This document shows positions 43,684-55,571 of a DNA stretch of 64,000 nucleotides, piece after piece (the first letter of the stretch is position 1; each line of letters starts with the position of its first letter). Under the pieces are notes generated by a model that was not told the origin of the DNA, ran no database searches, and saw nothing but the letters and a program-made list of their open reading frames with translations. The position numbers and the translations under genes are program-made. Origin of the DNA: Erodium maritimum (taxonomy: Eukaryota > Streptophyta > Magnoliopsida > Geraniales > Geraniaceae); contig OY997589.1 of NCBI GenBank assembly GCA_963921825.1, positions 70,354,523 to 70,418,522 on the forward strand, written 5' to 3'.

Positions 43684-43953
43684 TTAGACAGATCTGTACC
43701 ATCCTGAATTTCTTCGAGATGCACAGTCCTCCCAATGACGTCTTTGGAAACAAAACTTCTTTTCCATAAAGACCCCACCCCAAGCGACGAACACCATGTT
43801 CTCACTGGGATTGTAGAAATAGTATCCCCTTGTTGCTTTGGGATACCACACGAAGGTGCATATCTCAGATCTTGGTTCGAGCTTAGTCGAAACCAAATGT
43901 TTCACATAAGCCTCGCAACCACAAATCTTTAGGAAGGACAAAGCGGGCATCAT
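43684..43953 (-). pseudogene. Integrase C-terminal/RT hinge segment, outer copia
   Basis: An open 89-codon stretch with MMPALSFLKICGCEAYVK, FVWYPKATRGYYFYNP and VFVAWGGVFMEKKF, corresponding to the conserved region between copia integrase core and RT. The integrase end (43954-44131) is out of frame. Confidence 0.75.
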
Positions 43954-44131
43954 CCCGTACCATTTTTAAAATGGTGTCCATTCCACACCATTCGTCGAAG
44001 CCCGATTCACTATGAATGCGGTCGTCTCTAGAGCAAAACCCCTAAAAGAGATTGGGAGATCAGTCCAACTAATCATGGAACAGACCATTGTCTAACAATG
44101 TCCGATTTCTCCGTTTGGCTACACCTTTCAA

Positions 44132-44920
44132 CTACAGTGACCTAGGAGGAGTCCATTTCAAAAGGATCCCATTCTCTTTTAGATGATCTAATAACTCTGT
44201 GGTCAAGTATTTTCCACCTCGATCCAATCGAAGTGCCTTAATACCTTTGTCGAGCTGGTTTTCTACTATAGTCTTAAACTCTTTGAATTTATCAAAAGCT
44301 TCAGACTTATGTCTCACCGAATAGACATAACCATATTTACTGTAATCATCAGTAAATGTGATAAAGTAGCTAAAACCCCTCCTGGCAAGTGAACTTATTG
44401 GTCTACACACATTCGAGTGTATCAACCCCAATAATTCACCCGCCCTTTCATCGCGATCGATAAAGGGCACTTTAGTCATTTTGCCCATCAAACAAACCTT
44501 GCACCTATCGATCGAATGGAATTCGAATGAACCTGAAAGCCTGCACTTCTGAAGTGCTGATAGGCGCTTCTTGTTTATGCGACCCAAATGACAGTACCAT
44601 AACAGAGTTAGGTTTAAATCGTTGGATTTAGACCTCTTGCTATTAACGGAATATATAGAACTTGAGGCATTGTTACCCATATCTAATATGTACAATCCTC
44701 CAACCATGTCAGTACTGGTATAAAACATATCATTGCATATAACATTGAAAACTCTATTTCCAATATTAACATTATATCCTTCCTTGTCAAACACGGATAC
44801 AGATATAATATTCCTACTAAGAGTAGGTATGCAATATACATTATACAATACTAAGACAAGGCCTCTTGGCAAAGCAAGACTCATGGATCCTACAGCAGTT
44901 GCCACAACTCTGAGGTCCAT
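44132..44920 (-). pseudogene. Protease C-terminus and integrase, outer copia
   Basis: 262 codons. The first ~60 residues (GLVLVLYNVYCIPTLSRNI) are the pre-integrase part. LLWYCHLGRINKKRL and CKVCLMGK form an altered zinc site (Tyr and Arg at expected His positions). The core reads LLGLIHSNVCRP (Asn at the first catalytic Asp), FTDDYSKYGYVY and LRLDRGGKYL (second Asp kept). It ends at WTPPRSL, before the Glu region. Confidence 0.87.
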
Positions 44921-45550
44921 TTCGTGCTTTCCAAATCTCTCCTACTTTCAGCCACCATATATTAGTGCATGTGTGAGATTCAGTCATGGTATCTAATACC
45001 CATGAATCTTTGGAAGTAGAGAGATGTAGCTCTATAGAGTTAATACCGAATGAAGGCACGGTCCCACCGCCCTTCCTTAGATCATCCAGGTTTCCTGATG
45101 AAGGCGCAGTCCTACTGCCCTTCTTCAGATCATCCAGGCTATTTGATGAAGGCGCAGTCCCACTGCCCTTCTTCAGATCAGCCGTGAACTTCCTGTAATC
45201 CCGGTTCCAATGACCAGGCTGTTGGCAGTAGAAGCAGACATTCTCAGGTGTCTCATCTTTCCTGCCAAGTGCGCATGGGCCCAGCCCTTGCCACTTCCAA
45301 TTCCCTTGTTGACCATCAGAATATCCTTGGATCCCAGATCCCTGAGATATTCTTCTCAGCAGCTGATGACACTTCATGTAACTCTGATATGGTCTTAGAG
45401 ACAGCCTTGTCAAGGACATATTCTTTGCGTTCAGACTTGAGGACTATCCTCAAAAATTCTGTACCAGTCCAAATAGTTTGTCCCATTTAGCTTGACCCTG
45501 TCAAGAATGGTTTTTAATGACAAACTATTAATGTTCGCTGAATTTGCCAT
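44841..45550 (-). pseudogene. Gag-protease remnant, outer copia
   Basis: Gag starts at ATG 45550; a five-A run near 45455, against four in the inner copy, shifts the frame. The next open stretch (44841-45419) contains CFYCQQPGHWNRDY (last knuckle Cys is Tyr), three ~16-residue DLKKGSGTAPSS repeats and SWVLDTMTESH, where the protease DTG is DTM. The capsid interior is absent, as in the sister copies. Confidence 0.85.
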
Positions 45551-47096
45551 TTGATCTACAACAGATAAAATTCAATCAGTAAACTGAATAAATTTTATGA
45601 AGATCAAGCTTAAACACCAACAATCAATTCTAAACCTTTAGAATCTGAAACCAAGATCCTTGATTCACTCGATTAAGCTGAACTAATGCTCACCACTTAA
45701 TCGAGCTATGTAGGTAGGAATCCATCCAATCACATCCAATGTGACTCCTGGCTAGGGTATGTACTTATGTACACGACTTACCCTATCTGTTACCCTAGCT
45801 CAACCTCAGGCTAAGAATCGTAGTCGGGTCCACCAATTTTCAACTATGGCTCGTCACTATGTAGGTGCTCCGCTAATGCGCACGACACCCACATATGTCG
45901 TCCAAACCTACTACCCCGCTTTCCCATGGATGCTCCGCTAATGCGCACGACACCCATAGGACGGGGAGGTAGTAAGGTGTTGATGATTGGGAGGTATCGG
46001 ACATGACCCGCTTTTACTTGTCCAGTTGTGTTCAAAACTTTGGCACATCCTAGATGCGATGAGCACATCAACTACATTCCAAATGCAATGATGCCTCAAA
46101 TTACATCCAATGTAATTCTTCCTTTGAACCCGTCAACTACATCCAATGCAATGACGGTTCTAAGGGTTCACACACAAGGATTAAAATTCCAATTTTATCT
46201 TTGCATGTGAGGTGATATGCTCGGTAAATAAAGTTAGGCATGCAATTCTAAAGCACATAGAATTAATCATGCATAAACTAAACCAAGCATAAAGCGATAA
46301 ATGTGCACATAATAGCCCCCTAAACTAACTCCCACTAGCTTCTTGAGCTCCACCGACTCCAAGCCGATGCCAACACCCGAAAAGCCACCAAATGACCTTT
46401 TCGCCCTTTCTTCATCTTGAGTAAAATATTACAATTTAATACACGACTCGCAGGTCGGGAATAAATAAATATTACAAACAAGTGGTTCGACGACCACACC
46501 TTGAAAGAATAATTACACGTTACCTCTAACGGCTCGCAGGCCGTGAAAAGCGATAAATAATTAAATTGAGCTCGGGGCTATTATGTGCACCATGCCAACA
46601 TCACATCACACATCGTGTTATCAAACAAGAATGTTATCAAACATCATGTGATTTTCCGGTTTTAATTAATAGCCAAGTTTCGAAAATTTTTGATGCTCGG
46701 TTTATCGAAACCGTTCAAAAATGAAACTTTTGAACATTTGATCTTCGAGTTCGTCATGACGGTTCCAAACTCGTCATAACTAACAAAACGGTTTAGCCTT
46801 GGCATATCAACCATCCAATGGTCATGCTTGGCCTAGCTCCGTCCAACGGAGCCCCGTTCGGTCCCGGTTTCGGCTCCCCGAGAGTCCCGCTCCCGAGACC
46901 CGAAAAATCAAATTTTTTTCAAAATTTCCAGATTTGAAATAATTTTCAAAAATTCATTTTACATGCATTAAATCCATAAACAATAATTTAAAACATGTTA
47001 TCAAACAATTTAGCAAAACAACATGCCAAAAACGAAACTTTCAAGCAAAACCGAAACTTTGAACACCGTCTTGTGAATCCCGAAGGTAGCACGGCT
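45551..47096 (-). other. Untranslated leader of the outer copia element
   Basis: Homologous to 14941-16469, without ORFs of interest. It ends at 47096, where the inner element begins; AGCCG on the minus strand (CGGCT, 47092-47096) is the duplicated target. Confidence 0.8.
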
Positions 47097-48783
47097 TGTT
47101 GGGTCTCGAGGTAGGGTTGGAGATGAACCAACTCGCAGCGGAAAATCAATGAAAACCAAGAGACAATTAAAACCATGAAACAACTAACAAAGAATGGATT
47201 AACAAGAGAAAAATTCAGCACTAGTTCTTACCAAAACAAGAACACCGGTTAACGAATGATTGGCTTGAGTCTCCAAGACGCCTACGTATCCACTTGGGAA
47301 TCAAAGCCACGTAGTTCTTCTCTTTGAGGACTCAAGAACACAAACATGGAGGTGGAAACTAGCCAAACCCGAAATGGCCATGGAAGAGGGAGAGAAAATG
47401 TGTTTCCTATTCTTGTCTAGTGTTTGTTATGTTGAAAAAAGATGACTTAAACATAACAAAACCCATACTTGTCCAACTAAAGGCATGGGACAAGCATGGT
47501 GACAAGTAAGGTGTAAATAGGACAAAGTATGGCAAGACAAGATTGGGTTAGGTGGTGAATCACCAACACCTTAATCCTTGTCTTGCTTACTTAGTACTAA
47601 TTAATCAAGACTTGATTAATTAGTTCCATGGGCCTTGGTTGCATGGGCCTTTCATGGGCTTCTTGGAACATGGCCCATGGCCATTTCCAACGAGGTCCCG
47701 TGATTCGCTCATCGCCTCCATGCCTTCCATACCGGAAATGTCCAACATTATCCGACGCGATCAATCCCAAGACTCCAAGCCTTGTCTCGATCCGTAAAGT
47801 CCTATTCACTTACGGGCACATGACCCAAAACCCAGTTTTGGTCATGTCCCGAGACAACTCCCTTTTGGCCATTCTCCATAAATGTGTCAATGAGTTTCAT
47901 CCTCCGGTGTGACCCTTAGGTTTATGCATGTCAATAGATCAACGTAAAATCCCATTTTACTTGATCTATTTAAGTGGCAACTAACGAGACTTTAGTATTG
48001 CCTGACACTACATAACGAATCGACCCTGTCGATTCTAACCTTTCCGTCGTCCCTGTCGTTATCCTTTTATCTCCGATATCCTGATTGAGATAAGGCATAG
48101 AGCCGTCATCCTTATTATTCTCAATCACCGTTCCTTGATATGTGAGATGACTGAAGATATGATACCCAGTATCATGTGCATGGCCATGCTATTCTTCCAG
48201 TCACTCTCGATCAAGTGGCCGAGAACCGATATCTTTCCCATACCTTAGTATGAGGGATAAATCCCTTAGCCGTCTTTCGTGTCACTCATGTAGCCCGTCC
48301 CCAAGCCAATCCTGGCCGTTATGGAAGCCCTGTTACGGACAACGTTAGGCTCAGGTCAAACTCAGTTGTTGACTACATAGCGATCACAAAGACTCCTTGG
48401 TCTAAGGATACATGACAAGCTACAACACTGAATATGTTCATGACTTAATCTATGGCACATATTCAGGGTGGGTCGTCCAATATCATGTCCCACATGATAT
48501 CTATGATCAGACTCCGGAATCCCATTCCAATGACTAACAGAACGTAAGCCATAAAGAGCCATCTTTCATACTAGTCGCTTCTAGTGAAGCTTTGTTGACT
48601 AGGGACCCATCGAGTGTGATCTATCTCGATCTATGGTTCTATTCGCATGGTGGGCATAGATCAGAGCACACATCGATATATTACTCCAACACATAAGTAA
48701 TATAAAGCCGCTTTAATTTTATTGCTAACGATGATATATACATTTGGACATTTAGGATTGAACTACGGGCACTAAGACTAACA
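47097..48783 (-). repeat. 3' LTR of the inner copia element
   Basis: 1687 bp, paired with 53870-55556 by shared subtype bases. Confidence 0.93.
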
Positions 48784-48796
48784 ATCTCCCACTTGC
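48784..48796 (-). promoter_or_regulatory. Polypurine tract of the inner copia element
   Basis: GCAAGTGGGAGAT on the minus strand before the LTR. Confidence 0.87.
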
Positions 48797-48934
48797 CCTA
48801 GTTCCAATCTAAACTCCAATATGTCCCCATCGACTTTACATGTCTAACATGTTCAGGCAGTGACACTGTCTTAGTCAAAGGGTTGGCTATGTTATCATCT
48901 GTTGCAATATCGGTTATCTTCACTTCACCTCAGT

Positions 48935-49132
48935 TCAGTATTTATCTGATGAGGTGGATACGCCGCAGTACATGTTTGGATTTGTTATGCGATCTAGGCT
49001 TTTAGCTTGCGCAATGGCCCTTGTGTTGTCGCAAAATGGATTCACCGGACTGGATGGGTTTTTAATTACACCCAGCCCTGCCATGAATTTCCAAATCCAC
49101 ATAGCCTCCTTAGCTGCCTCTGCAGCATCCAT
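48935..49132 (-). pseudogene. RNase H C-terminus, inner copia
   Basis: Same 65-codon stretch as at 42172, with one residue different (AKSLDR for AKSVDR). Confidence 0.83.
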
Positions 49133-49370
49133 GTACTTGGCCTCTGTCGTAGATTCGGCAATGGTATCTTGCTTTACGCTTTCCCAGCTAAAGCTCTACC
49201 ATTCAGCGTAAACACATATCCTGATTGACTTCTAAAGTCATCTGGATTTGTCTTGGAAAACTAGCGTCTACTCATCCTTCGACGACTAGTTCAACATCAT
49301 CTTTCCCCCGGGTTAGAATGATGTCTACTGGTACAACATAAGGCTTACGAGACGTCTGGTCTCATACATG

Positions 49371-50358
49371 TCATGGCATATATGATCGATCCTGCCCCCA
49401 GGCGCATAGGATTCTCATCATCCTTTTCAGCTCATCAGGTGTCTTAGGACACTGAGTCTTGCTGAGATGAATGCCATGACTAGTGGGTAAGAGTCCTTTC
49501 TTTGAATCGAGCATTAAGAACCTACTCAATGCCTTGTTCACATAGGTTCCCTGACTTAAATCCAAGACCCTCTTGGTGCGATCTCTACATATCTTAATCC
49601 TTAAGATATAAGAAGCATCGCCTAAGTCCTTTATTGAAAAACACTTCCTCAACCAAGCTTTAGTCTCGTGCAAGGTTGGGATGTCGTTTTCAATGAGAAC
49701 CAGAAAGGTAATCTTGCTCCCACTAGCCTTCTTATAAACGCAAGATTCATCCTCGTTCTTGATTAAGCCAAATCCAATTACAGCTTCATCAAAACGAAGG
49801 ATCCAACTCCGAGAAGTTCGTTTCAATCCATAAATGGATTTCAACAACTTATAAATCTTTCCTTTATTCTTCGGATCGTCAAAACCTTTGGGCCGAGACA
49901 TACAAACGTACTCAGTCAAATTTCCATTTAGGAAAGCGGTTTTGACATCCACTTGCCATATCTCGTAATTATGATACGCAGTTATGTCAAGAAGAATTTG
50001 GATTGATTTTGACCATAGCCACTAAGGAGAAGGTTTCCTCATAGTCAATCCATTGGATCTGCCTATAACCTTTCGCCACCAGTTGAGCTTTGTAGGTCAG
50101 AGGGTTGCCGTCCATGTCCATCTTCACCTTGAAGATCCATTTGCATCCTATGGTCCTCACACCATTGATGGGATCAACCGGTTCCCAGACTCGGTTGTCC
50201 GACATGGATTGCATTTCCTCCCTCATGGCTCCCTGCCATAACTCGGAGTTGGGCCCATCCACGACTTCCTGAAAGGTGGCTGGATCATCGTGATCCACCA
50301 TGACTTCATTGTCACCTCCGGATACCATATCTTGGAGGTGGAAGATTGATCCTTTCAA
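49371..50358 (-). pseudogene. Reverse transcriptase without YVDD, inner copia
   Basis: Open stretches 49371-49952 and 49987-50358, nearly identical to the outer copy. FLVLIENDIPTL again lacks YVDD, and the same shift separates the halves near 49960. A few residues differ (for example SKITFL for SNITFL, KCFSIKD for KCSSIKD), showing two distinct copies with common defects. Confidence 0.88.
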
Positions 50359-50446
50359 ATCGCCTTGGACCTTCCGGAATTGTAACAGGAATTGGTTCTT
50401 ACTCTACGACAATCTCTGGCTCCTTTCTACTGGGTTGCCAATTGGT

Positions 50447-50716
50447 TTAGACAGATCTGTACCATCCTGAATTTCTTCGAGATGCATAGTCCTCCCAATG
50501 ACGTCTTTGGAAACAAAACTTCTTTTCCATAAAGACCCCACCCCAAGCGACGAACACCATGTTCTCACTGGGATTGTAGAAATAGTATCCCCTTGTTGCT
50601 TTGGGATACCACACGAAGGTGCATATCTCAGATCTTGGTTCGAGCTTAGTCGAAACCAAATGTTTCACATAAGCCTCGCAACCACAAATCTTTAGGAAGG
50701 ACAAAGCGGGCATCAT
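50447..50716 (-). pseudogene. Integrase C-terminal/RT hinge segment, inner copia
   Basis: 89-codon stretch equivalent to 43684-43953, with one visible difference (EDYASRRN for EDCASRRN). Confidence 0.75.
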
Positions 50717-50894
50717 CCCGTACCATTTTTAAAATGGTGTCCCTTCCACACCATTCGTCGAAGCCCGATTCACTATGAATGCGGTCGTCTCTAGAGCAAA
50801 ACCCCTAAAAGAGATTGGGAGATCAGTCCAACTAATCATGGAACAGACCATTGTCTAACAATGTCCGATTTCTCCGTTTGGCTACACCTTTCAA

Positions 50895-51683
50895 CTACAG
50901 TGACCTAGGAGGAGTCCATTCCAAAAGGATCCCATTCTCTTTTAGATGATCTAATAACTCTGTGGTCAAGTATTTTCCACCTCGATCCAATCGAAGTGCC
51001 TTAATACCTTTGTCGAGCTGGTTTTCTACTATAGTCTTAAACTCTTTGAATTTATCAAAAGCTTCAGACTTATGTCTCACCGAATAGACATAACCATATT
51101 TACTGTAATCATCAGTAAATGTGATAAAGTAGCTAAAACCCCTCCTGGCAAGTGAACTTATTGGTCTACACACATTCGAGTGTATCAGCCCCAATAATTC
51201 ACCCGCCCTTTCATCGCGATCGATAAAGGGCACTTTAGTCATTTTGCCCATCAAACAAACCTTGCACCTATCGATCGAATGGAATTCGAATGAACCTGAA
51301 AGCCCGCACTTCTGAAGTGCTGATAGGCGCTTCTTGTTTATGCGACCCAAATGACAGTACCATAACAGAGTTAGGTTTAAATCGTTGGATTTAGACCTCT
51401 TGGTATTAACGGAATATATAGAACTTGAGGCATTGTTACCCATATCTAATATGTACAATCCTCCAACCATGTCAGTACTGGTATAAAACATATCATTGCA
51501 TAGAACATTGAAAACTCCATTTCCAATATTAACATTATATCCTTCCTTGTCAAACACGGATACAGATATAATATTCCTACTAAAAGTAGGTATGCAATAT
51601 ACATTATACAATACTAAGACAAGGCCTCTTGGCAAAGCAAGACTCATGGATCCTACAGCAGTTGCCACAACTCTGAGGTCCAT
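50895..51683 (-). pseudogene. Protease C-terminus and integrase, inner copia
   Basis: 262 codons. Same altered zinc site and LIHSNVCRP change as the outer copy; LRLDRGGKYL is retained, and the frame ends at WTPPRSL. Sequence differs from the outer copy at a handful of residues (CIPTFSRNI, QKCGLSG). Confidence 0.87.
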
Positions 51684-52312
51684 TTCGTGCTTTCCAAATC
51701 TCTCCTACTTTCAGCCACCATATATTAGTGCATGTGTGAGATTCAGTCATGGTATCTAATACCCATGAATCTTTGGAAGTAGAGAGATGTAGCTCTATAG
51801 AGTTAATACCGAATGAAGGCACGATCCCACCGCCCTTCCTTAGATCATCCAGGTTTCCTGATGAAGGCGCAGTCCTACTGCCCTTCTTCAGATCATCCAG
51901 GCTATTTGATGAAGGCGCAGTCCCACTGCCCTTCTTCAGATCAGCCGTGAACTTCCTGTAATCCCGGTTCCAATGACCAGGCTGTTGGCAGTAGAAGCAG
52001 ACATTCTCAGGTGTCTCATCTTTCCTACCAAGTGCGCATGGGCCCAGCCCTTGCCACTTCCAATTCCCTTGTTGACCATCAGAATATCCTTGGATCCCAG
52101 ATCCCTGAGATATTCTTCTCAGCAGCTGATGACACTTCATGTAACTCTGATATGGTCTTAGAGACAGCCTTGTCAAGGACATATTCTTTGCGTTCAGACT
52201 TGAGGACTATCCTCAAAATTCTGTACCAGTCCAAATAGTTTGTCCCATTTAGCTTGACCCTGTCAAGAATGGTTTTTAATGACAAACTATTCATGTTCGC
52301 TGAATTTGCCAT
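51604..52312 (-). pseudogene. Gag-protease remnant, inner copia
   Basis: The N-terminal gag is open from ATG 52312 for 77 codons (MANSANMNSLSLKTIL, NYLDWYRILRIVL, ISELHEVSSAAEKN). It overlaps, in another frame, the stretch 51604-52182 that holds CFYCQQPGHWNRDY, the three short repeats and SWVLDTMTESH. The jump from ISELHE directly towards the knuckle shows the missing capsid core. This is the best preserved gag start of the three copies. Confidence 0.86.
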
Positions 52313-53856
52313 TTGATCTACAACAGATAAAATTCAATCAGTAAACTGAATAAATTTTATGAAGATCAAGCTTAAACACCAACAATCAATTCTAAACCTT
52401 TAGAATCTGAAACCAAGATCCTTGATTCACTCGATTAAGCTGAACTAATGCTCACCACTTAATCGAGCTATGTAGGTAGGACTCCATCCAATCACATCCA
52501 ATGTGACTCTTGGCTAGGGTATGTACTTATGTACACGACTTACCCTACCTGTTACCCTAGCTCAACCTCAGGCCGAGAATCGTAGTCGGGTCCACCAATT
52601 TTCAACTATGGCTCGTCACTATGTAGGTGCTCCGCTAATGCGCACGACACCCACATATGTCGTCCAAACCTACTACCCCGCTTCCCCATGGATGCTCCGC
52701 TAATGCGCACGACAACCATAGGACGGGGAGGTAGTAAGGTGTTGATGATTGGGAGGTATCGGACATGACCCGCTTTTACTTGTCCAGTTGTGTTCAAAAC
52801 TTTGGCACATCCTAGATGCGATGAGCACATCAACTACATTCCAAATGCAATGATGCCTCAAATTACATCCAATGTAATTCTTCCTTTGAACCCGTCAACT
52901 ACATCCAATGCAATGACGGTTCTAAGGGTTCACACACAAGGATTAAAAGTCCAATTTTATCTTTGCATGTGAGGTGATATGCTCGGTAAATAAAGTTAAG
53001 CATGCAATTCTAAAACACATAGAATTAATCATGCATAAACTAAACCAAGCATAAAGCGATAAATGTGCACATAATAGCCCCCTAAACTAACTCCCACTAG
53101 CTTCTTGAGCTCCACCGACTCCAAGCCGATGCCAGCACCCGAAAAGCCACCAAATGACCTTTTCGCCCTTTCTTCGTCTTGAGTAAAATATTACAATTTA
53201 ATACACGACTCGCAGGTCGGGAATAAATAAATATTACAAACAAGTGGTTCGACGACCACACCTTGAAAGAATAATTACACGTTAACTCTAACGGCTCGCA
53301 GGCCGTGAAAAGCGATAAATAATTAAATTGAGCTCGGGGCTATTATGTACACCATGCCAACATCACATCACACATCGTGTTATCAAACAAGCATGTTATC
53401 AAACATCATGTGATTTTCCGGTTTTAATTAATAGCCAAGTTTCGAAATTTTTTTGATGCTCGGTTTATCGAAACCGTTCAAAAATGAAACTTTTGAACAT
53501 TTGATCTTCGAGTTCGTCATGACGGTTCCAAACTCGTCATAACTAACAAAACGGTTTAGCCTTAGCATATCAACCATCCAATGGTCATGCTTGGCCTAGC
53601 TCCGTCCAACGGAGCCCCGTTCGGTCTCGGTTTCGGCTCCCCGAGAGTCCCGCTCCCGAGACCCGAAAAATCAAACTTTTTTCAAAATTTCCAGATTTGA
53701 AATAATTTTCAAAAATTCATTTTACATGCATTAAATCCATAAACAAGAATTTAAAACATGTTATCAAACAATTTAGCAAAACAACATGCCAAAAACGAAA
53801 CTTTCAAGCAAAACCGAAACTATGAACACCGTCTTGTGAATCCCGAAGGTAGCACG
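52313..53856 (-). other. Untranslated leader of the inner copia element
   Basis: Same leader as in the sister copies. CGCATTAGCGGAGCA-type repeats occur at about 52625-52640 and 52690-52710. Confidence 0.8.
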
Positions 53857-53868
53857 GCTCTGATACCA
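53857..53868 (-). promoter_or_regulatory. Primer-binding site of the inner copia element
   Basis: The minus strand reads TGGTATCAGAGC, one base after the LTR end. Confidence 0.92.
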
Positions 53869-53869
53869 C

Positions 53870-55556
53870 TGTTGGGTCTCGAGGTAGGGTTGGAGATGAA
53901 CCAACTCGCAGCGGAAAATCAATGAAAACCAAGAGACAATTAAAACCATGAAACAACTAACAAAGAATGGATTAACAAGAGAAAAATTCAGCACTAGTTC
54001 TTACCAAAACAAGAACACCGGTTAACGAATGATTGGCTTGAGTCTCCAAGACGCCTACGTATCCACTTGGGAATCAAAGCCACGTAGTTCTTCTCTTTGA
54101 GGACTCAAGAACACAAACATGGAGGTGGAAACTAGCCAAACCCGAAATGGCCATGGAAGAGGGAGAGAAAATGTGTTTCCTATTCTTGTCTAGTGTTTGT
54201 TATGTTGAAAAAAGATGACTTAAACATAACAAAACCCATACTTGTCCAACTAAAGGCATGGGACAAGCATGGTGACAAGTAAGGTGTAAATAGGACAAAG
54301 TATGGCAAGACAAGATTGGGTTAGGTGGTGAATCACCAACACCTTAATCCTTGTCTTGCTTACTTAGTACTAATTAATCAAGACTTGATTAATTAGTTCC
54401 ATGGGCCTTGGTTGCATGGGCCTTTCATGGGCTTCTTGGAACATGGCCCATGGCCATTTCCAACGAGGTCCCGTGATTCGCTCATCGCCTCCATGCCTTC
54501 CATACCGGAAATGTCCAACATTATCCGACGCGATCAATCCCAAGACTCCAAGCCTTGTCTCGATCCGTAAAGTCCTATTCACTTACGGGCACATGACCCA
54601 AAACCCAGTTTTGGTCATGTCCCGAGACAACTCCCTTTTGGCCATTCTCCATAAATGTGTCAATGAGTTTCATCCTCCGGTGTGACCCTTAGGTTTATGC
54701 ATGTCAATAGATCAACGTAAAATCCCATTTTACTTGATCTATTTAAGTGGCAACTAACGAGACTTTAGTATTGCCTGACACTACATAACGAATCGACCCT
54801 GTCGATTCTAACCTTTCCGTCGTCCCTGTCGTTATCCTTTTATCTCCGATATCCTGATTGAGATAAGGCATAGAGCCGTCATCCTTATTATTCTCAATCA
54901 CCGTTCCTTGATATGTGAGATGACTGAAGATATGATACCCAGTATCATGTGCATGGCCATGCTATTCTTCCAGTCACTCTCGATCAAGTGGCCGAGAACC
55001 GATATCTTTCCCATACCTTAGTATGAGGGATAAATCCCTTAGCCGTCTTTCGTGTCACTCATGTAGCCCGTCCCCAAGCCAATCCTGGCCGTTATGGAAG
55101 CCCTGTTACGGACAACGTTAGGCTCAGGTCAAACTCAGTTGTTGACTACATAGCGATCACAAAGACTCCTTGGTCTAAGGATACATGACAAGCTACAACA
55201 CTGAATATGTTCATGACTTAATCTATGGCACATATTCAGGGTGGGTCGTCCAATATCATGTCCCACATGATATCTATGATCAGACTCCGGAATCCCATTC
55301 CAATGACTAACAGAACGTAAGCCATAAAGAGCCATCTTTCATACTAGTCGCTTCTAGTGAAGCTTTGTTGACTAGGGACCCATCGAGTGTGATCTATCTC
55401 GATCTATGGTTCTATTCGCATGGTGGGCATAGATCAGAGCACACATCGATATATTACTCCAACACATAAGTAATATAAAGCCGCTTTAATTTTATTGCTA
55501 ACGATGATATATACATTTGGACATTTAGGATTGAACTACGGGCACTAAGACTAACA
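53870..55556 (-). repeat. 5' LTR of the inner copia element
   Basis: 1687 bp, starting TGTTAGTC on the minus strand at 55556 and ending CCCAACA at 53870. Confidence 0.93.
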
Positions 55557-55558
55557 CG

Positions 55559-55570
55559 GCTCTGATACCA
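55559..55570 (-). promoter_or_regulatory. Primer-binding site of the outer copia element
   Basis: TGGTATCAGAGC on the minus strand, now squeezed between two LTRs by the inner insertion. Only 15 bp (55557-55571) separate the LTRs. Confidence 0.92.
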
Positions 55571-55571
55571 C

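Larger units (their letters stand above)
47097..55556 (-). mobile_element. Inner copia element, nested in a copy of its own family
   Basis: CGGCT flanks both ends (47092-47096 and 55557-55561), a perfect 5-bp duplication. It entered the outer element just downstream of its primer site. The LTRs (47097-48783 and 53870-55556) share diagnostic bases (CAGGGTGGGTCG, GTGGCCGAG, GGGCTTCTTGG) that the outer LTRs lack. The primer site (53857-53868) and purine tract (48784-48796) are intact. Confidence 0.93.
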
